35,218 bases of DNA from Candidatus Aminicenantota bacterium (GTDB lineage: Bacteria; Acidobacteriota; Aminicenantia; UBA2199), in the NCBI GenBank assembly GCA_022865785.1, contig JALHTJ010000184.1, positions 1 to 35,218 of the forward strand, written 5' to 3'. Below the pieces are notes generated by a model, which worked only from the letters and a program-made list of their open reading frames with translations, ran no database searches and was not told the origin of the DNA. The position numbers and the translations under genes were made by a program. Positions 14,504 to 21,186 of the stretch are shown here, one piece after another. Every line of letters starts with the position of its first letter. Within the stretch, counting starts at the first letter, position 1.

Positions 14504-16018
14504 ATGGACCATGATGTGGAGAGAGACCTGCTGCCCATTTTTCTGCGCCAGGTTCATTTGAAAAAACTTTCCGGCCACCTTTACGTGATGGCCCGGGATT
14601 TTCATATCAGCTTGAACCTGATCAAGGGGATTCTGGTCAACGGCATGAGCACGCGTTTTGACGAAAAGCTGCCGGTCATCCTTCACCTGATGGGGCGGAT
14701 CAATGAAGAGCAGTACAATTTCCTGGGCGGCCTGCACCAGTTTTCCGACGATCAGGTGGCCGAGATCCTCCTTGACCACAATTTCGCCAAAAAAAAGGAT
14801 ATTTATTATGCCCGCATCTACCAGTTGCGGCGCATCGCCATATCTACCTTTTCATTGCAGCGGGGCAAATGGATCTTTACTGCCGGCGAACCGGAACCTC
14901 CCTTGCGCGAGACCTATGAGATTCCCCTGGCCGGCATCCTGGTCGAGGGCGCCCGGACCATCGACCATATTTCGTTCTATGCCGGGAAATGGCAATCTCA
15001 CGTTCCGGTTCTTTTCAAGGAGATTCCTCAAGATATTGAACTCTACTTTACTGAACGTGAACAGGATTTTTATAGCGCGGTGCAGCGCCAGGGCTCGCTC
15101 AATTGCCGGGAACTCATCTCCCGGCTAAACATCCTGCCCATGGACTTCTGGCGCAGCGTGCTGGCCTTTCATTTACTGGGCATTCTCGAGTTCGAAAAGA
15201 GAGCGGGGGCCGGTGATATTTCCCGGGATATTGTGGCCCTGCTGGAGCTGAACCAGAGAATGCAGGACAGTTCCATTTCGGACCTGGAGCTGCTCGGCCT
15301 GCCGGCTTCCGCTGCTGCCGCGGCCGTCGAAAGCGCCCGGGCCGGGTTGCTGATTCGCTTCGCAGCCGAGCGCTTTGGCTCGGCCGCCGCCCCGGAGATC
15401 AAGAAGATCGCCTCCCAGGTTTGCCAGCGCCTGCAGGCATTGATGACGCGGCTGGATGTCGAGCCTGTCCTGCAAGCCGAAAAACCGCGCCGGGAATTTT
15501 TAACGGCGGCGAAATCGCTGCCAGTCGAACCCTTGTTGACGGGCGAAGTCCCAGGCCGGAAATTTTTCCCTGCTGAGGCGCCCCGGGCAGCCAGGGTGGC
15601 TGAAAGTGCCCACGAAAGGGCGTGGGAGCTGCTTTTGCAAAGCAAGGATTTGTTCGAGCGGCGGGAGTTCGACAAGGCCATCCCCAAACTCAAACAGGCC
15701 ATCAAACTGGAGCCGGGCCAGGGCGATTTTTATTATTTGCTGGGCTTGTGTCAAAGTGAAGTGGAAATCATGAAAAACGATGCCGAGATCAATTTGAAAA
15801 AAGCCGTCGAGCTCAAATCCTGGAGCGCCGATCCCGTCTATGCTCTGGGCATCCTCTATCGCGGCCAGGGCAAGCTGAAGCTGGCCGAACGCTGCTTCCA
15901 GCGCGTGAAGGAAATCGCCCATGATCATACCGGCGCCAGCCGGGAACTGGTCGACCTGCGCCGGCAAAAAGCAGGTGGCAAAGGCAAGACCTCTTTTTTG
16001 AAAAAAAAGATTTTTTAA
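14504..16018 (+). CDS. DUF4388/TPR signalling-type protein
   Basis: The 504-residue cytoplasmic protein opens with a DUF4388-like region (~8-130; SGHLYV, ISLNLIKGILVNG, VILHLMGRINEEQ), a domain common in gliding and signalling proteins of Myxococcota and Acidobacteriota. The middle (~190-300) is helical and winged-helix-like. An Ala/Pro-rich linker (~325-370) contains two related 20-residue segments (REFLTAAKSLPVEPLL and RKFFPAEAPRAA). The C-terminus (~370-490) has TPR repeats (FDKAIPKLKQAIKLEPGQ, ADPVYALGILYRGQGKLKLA) and ends in a lysine-rich tail. TTGATT (14468-14473) with TAATAT (14492-14497) would start transcription at the ATG, so translation may be leaderless. A scaffold role is inference. 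Confidence 0.8.
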   Translation: MDHDVERDLLPIFLRQVHLKKLSGHLYVMARDFHISLNLIKGILVNGMSTRFDEKLPVILHLMGRINEEQYNFLGGLHQFSDDQVAEILLDHNFAKKKDIYYARIYQLRRIAISTFSLQRGKWIFTAGEPEPPLRETYEIPLAGILVEGARTIDHISFYAGKWQSHVPVLFKEIPQDIELYFTEREQDFYSAVQRQGSLNCRELISRLNILPMDFWRSVLAFHLLGILEFEKRAGAGDISRDIVALLELNQRMQDSSISDLELLGLPASAAAAAVESARAGLLIRFAAERFGSAAAPEIKKIASQVCQRLQALMTRLDVEPVLQAEKPRREFLTAAKSLPVEPLLTGEVPGRKFFPAEAPRAARVAESAHERAWELLLQSKDLFERREFDKAIPKLKQAIKLEPGQGDFYYLLGLCQSEVEIMKNDAEINLKKAVELKSWSADPVYALGILYRGQGKLKLAERCFQRVKEIAHDHTGASRELVDLRRQKAGGKGKTSFLKKKIF

Positions 16019-16355
16019 TAGTCGGCAGTCAGAATTCGTCCGCGGCGGTCTTCAATGTTTTGGCTTTGCCTTCTTCCTTTCCAGAGCATGTACTGACTCC
16101 TATTATTCTTTTTTTATTATGATGTGACAGATGCCGCTTCATGTCAAGGGCGCGCCGGGAAATATCATTTTATCAGGTTGTAAGGCAGGAGTAAATTTTA
16201 GCCGGCAGAACTTATCAATGACCCTTGCAGCGAGTAGTGAGCGGCAACCTGGGACCATAGGAAAAATTAATTTTTCGGTGTTAAGGTTGATTTTTAACAA
16301 ATTTATGTTACTTAATATATACATCTCTGTTATTATTTTGATTATGGAGGCAATC
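16019..16355. other. Intergenic leader with a possible structured RNA
   Basis: About 340 bases hold no convincing gene. A perfect 7-bp pair, CAGGTTG (16174-16180) and CAACCTG (16245-16251), encloses 64 bases that include a smaller GCCG...CGGC pairing. It does not match a riboswitch class I can recall. The stretch from 16262 to the start codon is AT-rich, and TTGATT at 16287-16292 could be part of a promoter, but I see no good -10 partner. Confidence 0.3.
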
Positions 16356-16898
16356 ATGGCCAAGATACGGTGGGTTGTTTTTATATTGATTTTATTGTTG
16401 CTGTCCTGCTCCCAAGCCAGCGAAGAAAATCCACAAGTTCTCCAGGATAGTTCCCAAAGCAGTACAGGAAAGCTGGTCGTGTTTCTTACCGATCTGCCCG
16501 CCGGGGTGGAAAAAGTATTGGTCACCATCAGTGCCATCGACGTGCACAAGACCGGGGGAGCTTCTTTTACCGTGTTTTCCGGGGAACGTGAATACGACCT
16601 GCTCGAATTGCAGAAGAATCCCGAATTGCTTTTTGATACCAGCCTCGAAGAAGGGAAATACACACAGATCCGCCTGCAGGTCACCGCAGGGCAGATCCAG
16701 GTTTCGGGCGTGCTTTATCCTCTGACCATCCCCAGTTCCCAAGTGAAGATCAACTGCAACTTTTCGGTTTTAAGCGGGGGTACCACCCGTATTATCCTGG
16801 ATTTCGATGCCGAAAAATCCCTGCAGGTGAGTGGCAATCCCAAGAATAACAAATACAATCTGCGGCCGGTCATCAAGATAAAAAGTATCAGTTACTGA
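16356..16898 (+). CDS. DUF4382 lipoprotein
   Basis: The 180-residue protein starts at the ATG at 16356, directly after GGAGG; a longer frame from 16131 is low-complexity and has no ribosome site. The signal peptide (AKIRWVVFILILLLLSC) ends in a lipobox-type Cys18. The mature part matches DUF4382: GKLVVFLTDLPAG, KVLVTISAIDVHK, YDLLELQ, GKYTQIRLQVTAG and a C-terminal NKYNLRPVIKIKSI. The domain is beta-sandwich-like and found in surface or periplasmic lipoproteins; its function is unknown. It is convergent with the DUF2177 gene 26 bases away. A long leader precedes it. Confidence 0.85.
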   Translation: MAKIRWVVFILILLLLSCSQASEENPQVLQDSSQSSTGKLVVFLTDLPAGVEKVLVTISAIDVHKTGGASFTVFSGEREYDLLELQKNPELLFDTSLEEGKYTQIRLQVTAGQIQVSGVLYPLTIPSSQVKINCNFSVLSGGTTRIILDFDAEKSLQVSGNPKNNKYNLRPVIKIKSISY

Positions 16899-16924
16899 AT
16901 ATTCATCCCTGGGGGCAGAGAGCT

Positions 16925-17338
16925 TCAGCCTTTGAACAGCCGCAATCCGGCCAGAGTGCTTAAAAAAGAAACCGCACCCCCCAGTGCCGCTCCCCAGGCC
17001 AGGTCCACGATTGTCACCAGCAAGGGCCAGTTCTTGAGTGTGGCCAGATTGGTCAGATCATAAGTGGCGTAGGCGATGAGCCCGAAGATCGCCCCCTGCC
17101 ACAGCGCCTGCTGTGCGCCGCCGCGGCCCAGCGCCGGAACGATGACGAACAGCATCAGGCCGGCGATGAACAGCAGGTAAAACAATATGGCTGCCATCCA
17201 GTTGACCTTGGGACTCAGCATCTCCCCGAGCTGGCGCCGGTAGAAGTTCTTGGCCACCAGCCCCAGCCAGACCATGTCGATGAGAAAAAAGATGACCAGG
17301 GTGACCAGGTAAAGTGAAACCGTGTTTTTCAATGACAT
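16925..17338 (-). CDS. DUF2177 membrane protein
   Basis: The 137-residue protein is read from the ATG at 17338, which follows GGAGG; the 27 residues upstream in the same frame are not membrane-protein-like. It has four hydrophobic helices and the DUF2177 hallmarks DMVWLGLVAKNFYRRQLG, then AIFGLIAYATYDLTNLATL and a C-terminal DLAWGAALGG. The family is widespread and uncharacterised. It is divergent from the gene at 17467 and convergent with the DUF4382 lipoprotein. I see no strong promoter of its own. Confidence 0.87.
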   Translation of the reverse strand: MSLKNTVSLYLVTLVIFFLIDMVWLGLVAKNFYRRQLGEMLSPKVNWMAAILFYLLFIAGLMLFVIVPALGRGGAQQALWQGAIFGLIAYATYDLTNLATLKNWPLLVTIVDLAWGAALGGAVSFLSTLAGLRLFKG

Positions 17339-17418
17339 CGATGCCTCCGTTTGTAAACTTTTGCCCCAGCATAGCAAACCGGGAATTTTTGCGCCACTTG
17401 TTTTGTTGGCAGTGTTCA

Positions 17419-17447
17419 TTGAAATTTATATTTTTTATTGATATCAT
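17419..17447 (+). promoter_or_regulatory. Sigma-70-like promoter for the gene at 17467
   Basis: TTGAAA (17419-17424), a 17-bp spacer and TATCAT (17442-17447) each match consensus at five of six positions. The leader would be only about 13 bases and would contain the GAGAAG ribosome site. Confidence 0.6.
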
Positions 17448-17466
17448 TTTTTAGCTGAGAGAAGCA

Positions 17467-18048
17467 ATGATTAAAAATGAGACAATTTCCATAATCTTGG
17501 TTATTACTTTTTTCTGTACTTTGGCGCTGATGCCGGAGAACCGAAGTGCGGGCAGTTCTGAAAGGTTGACCGGCCCTGACCGAGCTGAGACCGATCAGAC
17601 TCCGCACTTCCGGGAAGCGGAACAGGAAAAGCAGGTCGGCCTGCCGGCCAGAAAGTTCCCCTGGCTGCTTTTCGGCGGCATCGTCGCCGGAGCCGCTGCA
17701 GGAGCTTTCCTTATATTCACGGTTTTCAAGAAAAAGGACTACGACATCCGCGGCACCTGGGATATGGACCTGTACCTGACGGAAGTGCCCCTGCGCACCT
17801 TGCGGCTCTATTTCAAGGGGAGCAAAACCAATGGCGAATACAACGGTGCTGGTCAGGGCTCCTTTTCCGTGGAAGGCAAAAAAGTGCGCTTCGGTAATTT
17901 TACCCATGCCACAAACGTGAATTTCACTGGGGAATTCTACGGCCGCGAGATGATGAGCGGGAGCTATTCTCTCGTCTCTGCCTGGGTCCCGGCGAAAACC
18001 GGGGCCTGGTGGGCGAGGAAGATATCTTCTAATACTGGAGCTGAATAG
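17467..18048 (+). CDS. Membrane-anchored protein of unknown function
   Basis: The 193-residue protein starts after GAGAAG. It has an N-terminal hydrophobic segment (ISIILVITFFCTLALM, signal peptide or anchor) and a charged linker. A clear transmembrane helix follows (~66-87, WLLFGGIVAGAAAGAFLIF), then a C-terminal domain that opens DIRGTWDMDLYL. That domain has alternating short beta strands with glycines (KTNGEYNGAGQGSFSVEG), a small lipocalin-like beta-barrel pattern. I do not recognise the family. It sits 12 bases before the small gene at 18061, so the two are probably one operon under the promoter at 17419-17447. Confidence 0.7.
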   Translation: MIKNETISIILVITFFCTLALMPENRSAGSSERLTGPDRAETDQTPHFREAEQEKQVGLPARKFPWLLFGGIVAGAAAGAFLIFTVFKKKDYDIRGTWDMDLYLTEVPLRTLRLYFKGSKTNGEYNGAGQGSFSVEGKKVRFGNFTHATNVNFTGEFYGREMMSGSYSLVSAWVPAKTGAWWARKISSNTGAE

Positions 18049-18060
18049 CCGGGACAGTTT

Positions 18061-18345
18061 ATGAAAAACACCTATGATCCGCAACTGATCTACGACATGT
18101 TCGACCGCTTCGGCTTCAAGGTCCTGCGCATCGACCAGTTCGATTCCGGTAATTTTGCCAAGATACGGGCCGAACTGGATTATGAGCGTCTGAGCCTCTC
18201 CCAGTTGCTGGAGATCACCACCAAGCTGATATCACTGGAACAAAGCGAGAATCTGGAGATCCACGTCGTCAATATCGACATGATCCACAAGACCATGCGC
18301 CTGGATTTCAGGACCAGGGAGGAAGAGGTCACGATCCAGCCATAG
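18061..18345 (+). CDS. Small unknown protein
   Basis: The 94-residue acidic protein shows no membrane helix, signal or cysteine. It reads as alpha/beta: YDPQLIYDMFDRFGFKVLRI, then SLSQLLEITTKLISLEQSEN and a beta-rich end LEIHVVNIDMIHKTMRLDF. The ribosome site is weak (CGGGAC). Codon use and GC content resemble the neighbours, and it follows the preceding gene by 12 bases, so I accept it as a real co-transcribed gene. I do not recognise it. It lies 115 bases upstream of the FHA-GGDEF gene, which could link it to that signalling protein, but this is only proximity. Confidence 0.6.
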   Translation: MKNTYDPQLIYDMFDRFGFKVLRIDQFDSGNFAKIRAELDYERLSLSQLLEITTKLISLEQSENLEIHVVNIDMIHKTMRLDFRTREEEVTIQP

Positions 18346-18460
18346 TGATGAATTTTTCATCATCCCGGTCTTCTTCATTGGCGCCGACGCCGACCCAGGC
18401 ATTTCCCGAATTGAATTTTTGCTAAAAGTGTGCTAGTTTTTATTGGGGAGTGAAGGATAG

Positions 18461-19399
<939 letters not shown>

Positions 19400-19403
19400 A
19401 AAA

Positions 19404-19547
19404 AGGGTACAGGGTCTAGGGTATAGGGTATAGGGTCTAGGGTCTAGGGTCTAGGGTATAGGGTCTAGGGTTTAGGAAAAGACAAGCTGGCAACGAACGA
19501 ACTCTGTTTCTTCCGCATCACGCGTTACTTGTCACGCGTCACGTTTA
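19404..19547. repeat. Heptamer AGGGTNT array with trailing repeat, copy 1
   Basis: About ten tandem 7-base units AGGGT(C/A/T)T fill 19405-19476. They are followed by AAAGACAAG, then TTTCTTCCGC.TCACGCG and TTACT.GTCACG. The same order occurs in copy 2 at 19565-19680. The unit resembles eukaryotic telomere repeats only in composition; here it is a short intergenic microsatellite that begins immediately after the FHA-GGDEF stop codon. No coding potential is seen. Confidence 0.7.
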
Positions 19548-19557
19548 TAGCGGGGGT
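19548..19557. repeat. Duplicate of the tRNA 3' end (10 bp)
   Basis: TAGCGGGGGT here is identical to 19690-19699, which is the 3' acceptor end of the tRNA-fMet gene read on the plus strand. It occupies the same place at the end of repeat copy 1 as the true tRNA end does at the end of copy 2. This suggests that the duplicated segment once reached into the tRNA. Confidence 0.45.
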
Positions 19558-19564
19558 GTGAAGA

Positions 19565-19680
19565 AGGGTACAGGGTCTAGGGGCTAGGGGCTAGGGGTTA
19601 GGGTTTAGGGAAAGACAAGGGAGCCACGAATGAGCTCGGTTTCTTCCGCGTCACGCGTTACTCGTCACGATAACTTGATA
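19565..19680. repeat. Heptamer array with trailing repeat, copy 2
   Basis: A shorter array (GGGTACAGGGTCT, then AGGGGCT twice, AGGGGTT, AGGGTTT) is followed by AAAGACAAGG, then CACGAATGAGCTC and TTTCTTCCGCGTCACGCG. It aligns unit for unit with copy 1 and runs up to the 3' side of the tRNA gene. The two copies therefore form a degenerate tandem duplication of roughly 140-160 bases. Confidence 0.65.
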
Positions 19681-19686
19681 GGAATT

Positions 19687-19763
19687 TGGTAGCGGGGGTA
19701 GGATTTGAACCTACGACCTTTGGGTTATGAGCCCAATGAGCTACCTGACTGCTCCACCCCGCG
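19687..19763 (-). tRNA. Initiator tRNA-fMet (CAT)
   Basis: Read on the minus strand, the 77-base gene folds into a standard cloverleaf: acceptor CGCGGGG, D-arm GAGC/GCTC, anticodon arm TTGGG CTCATAA CCCAA, T-arm GTAGG TTCAAAT CCTAC and encoded ACCA. Two initiator signs are present: three G-C pairs at the base of the anticodon stem (GGG/CCC) and an unpaired first position (C1 opposite U72). The CCA end is encoded. A near-consensus promoter lies 13 bases upstream. The spurious minus-strand open frame across it is not a gene. Confidence 0.96.
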
Positions 19764-19775
19764 ATCCAATAAAAC

Positions 19776-19804
19776 ATTATACCCGGGGCAGTGGGGAAAG
19801 TCAA
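19776..19804 (-). promoter_or_regulatory. Promoter of the tRNA-fMet gene
   Basis: On the minus strand TTGACT (19799-19804), a 17-bp spacer and a perfect TATAAT (19776-19781) lie 12 bases before the mature 5' end at 19763. This is the strongest sigma-70-type promoter in the window, as expected for a stable RNA gene. Confidence 0.8.
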
Positions 19805-20177
19805 GAAGAAAAGAGAGAAGCTTTCGGCGGTTCTTGAAAAACGGCCGATAAACAAAACCATATATGTCCTATTTTCCGCTGTTTTAAAAAATACCTGTCT
19901 TAAAAAGTGGACAACTCCCTTGGTTTTTTTTGGCAGGGAAATTGCTTTCCATTCGATCTGAGGGCAAAATGAGCAAAAAAAATCGGCTGCGGTCAAAACA
20001 CCATAGAACTTTAGTAACGAATTTAAAGGATTGGAACGGAAAGATTGAAAAAAAAGTATTTTTAATGCATTATTTATTTTACATCCATGAAAAGTAATGC
20101 AAGAAACCAAGACAAATTTTGTTTGGAAATTTGGAGTTGTATCGTATCTTGCAACTGGTGTTTAAAGGGAGGTCGAA
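19805..20177. other. AT-rich intergenic region
   Basis: About 370 bases of AT-rich DNA lie between the tRNA promoter and the TTG-started lipoprotein gene. A 42-codon frame at 19969-20097 (MSKKNRLRSKHHRTL...), preceded by AGGG, is the only plausible reading but lacks any recognisable feature. I do not call it a gene. No clear promoter for the downstream operon could be read. Confidence 0.4.
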
Positions 20178-20510
20178 TTGAAAAAAATCATCTTGCTGAT
20201 CCTATGCGTTTTTTCAATAACCGCATGCGCCGTCCATAGCTACCGCTCCGATTTCGAGTTTGCCGGCAAGTTGGCCAAAGAGGGGCTGTGGCAGGAGGCC
20301 TCTTACCGCTTGCAGAAAGCGCTGGCAGCGGGAAATGACTCGGCCGCCCTGCACAACAACATGGCCGTGGCCCTGGAAAGCCTGGGTCGCTACGAGGAGG
20401 CCCAGCGCCAATATGAGCTGGCTTTGAAACTGGCTCCCGGCCATCCGCAGATCCAGAACAACTTCAGCCAGTTCAAAAAAAACCAGAGGAAGGACGACAA
20501 TGAAAAGTAA
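20178..20510 (+). CDS. Small TPR lipoprotein
   Basis: The 110-residue protein starts at TTG (20178), fixed by GGGAGG seven bases before it and by the signal peptide that begins right there (KKIILLILCVFSITAC). The lipobox cysteine is Cys17. The rest holds two TPR-type helix pairs (FEFAGKLAKEGLWQEASYRL and ALHNNMAVALESLGRYEEA) with the typical ALKLAPGHPQI turn. TPR lipoproteins usually scaffold envelope complexes. Its 3' end overlaps the next lipoprotein gene by 11 bases, so the two are coupled. Confidence 0.85.
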   Translation: MKKIILLILCVFSITACAVHSYRSDFEFAGKLAKEGLWQEASYRLQKALAAGNDSAALHNNMAVALESLGRYEEAQRQYELALKLAPGHPQIQNNFSQFKKNQRKDDNEK

Positions 20511-21177
20511 GATCATCCCGCTGCTGCTCCTGGCCGGCCTGAGCGTGGCCTGCGTTGAATCATTCGTCTCCGTGCCCATCCCTTTCAGTGAGGAGAAAAT
20601 CGTCGATTTTAACGCTTTCCGTGATGTGTTTTTCATCGACTTTGTCTGTGATATCCCCGAGGCCGATTTGGCTGCCGAGACCGAGATCCGCAGGACATTC
20701 GCCGAAGAGATACCTTTCGCCATCGACAAGAAGATCATCCTGCTCGAGCCCGACCAGTGGGCCATGATCCGTGATATCCTGCGGCGCTACCGTTTGGCCG
20801 TGGATATTCAGTACGACAACAGCGTCTTTTTCCACAAGGTTTTCCAGGCCCACCCCAAGGCGCTTTTTTTCACCGGCAAACTGAAACTGAACATCAAGAA
20901 AATGGGCGTAGTCAAGGAGACCAGGGATGAAATGGGCAAAAAGAAAAACGCTTATGAAACGGTACAGATGTGGGAAATGGAAATGAAGGTTTTTCTCATC
21001 GACGGCGACAAGGCCAAGATCCTCAAACAGGAAACGTATACGGAGAAATTGGAACCAGGCAGCGCCAGCGCGGCCCAATTTAATTTCAACAGCATGTTCG
21101 CCAAAATGACAGCCAAGCTGACCGCGGCCCTGCAACCACGCAAAGCACTCCAGGAAAGATTTATTTTATACAAATAG
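20500..21177 (+). CDS. Lipoprotein of unknown function
   Basis: The 225-residue protein starts after AGGAAGGA and overlaps the TPR gene by 11 bases. The signal peptide KSKIIPLLLLAGLSVAC ends in a lipobox (Cys18). The mature part opens VESFVSVPIPFSEEKIVDFN and has alternating strands and helices. A central segment FFTGKLKLNIKKMGVVKE and MWEMEMKVFLIDGDKAKIL resemble the beta-strand layout of small envelope assembly lipoproteins. I do not recognise a family. It is 9 bases upstream of the zinc peptidase/barrel gene. The three therefore form an envelope operon and may act in one outer-membrane process. Confidence 0.78.
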   Translation: MKSKIIPLLLLAGLSVACVESFVSVPIPFSEEKIVDFNAFRDVFFIDFVCDIPEADLAAETEIRRTFAEEIPFAIDKKIILLEPDQWAMIRDILRRYRLAVDIQYDNSVFFHKVFQAHPKALFFTGKLKLNIKKMGVVKETRDEMGKKKNAYETVQMWEMEMKVFLIDGDKAKILKQETYTEKLEPGSASAAQFNFNSMFAKMTAKLTAALQPRKALQERFILYK

Positions 21178-21186
21178 GGTGGCAAT

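Noticed and set aside
16131-16355. N-terminal extension of the DUF4382 lipoprotein
   Set aside because: The extra 75 residues lack a ribosome site, and a lipoprotein signal starts exactly at the ATG at 16356 behind GGAGG.
19405-19476. CRISPR-like or telomere-like array
   Set aside because: The units are 7 bases with no spacers, so it is not CRISPR. The resemblance to telomere repeats is in composition only; nothing suggests a linear chromosome end here.
19969-20097. 42-residue basic small open frame
   Set aside because: AGGG precedes it, but the frame is low-complexity in AT-rich DNA and has no promoter or conservation evidence.
19658-20110. 150-residue minus-strand open frame
   Set aside because: It reads through the tRNA-fMet gene and its promoter. 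The VAHWAHNPKVVGSNPTPATK part is a familiar false translation of a tRNA, and no ribosome site is present.
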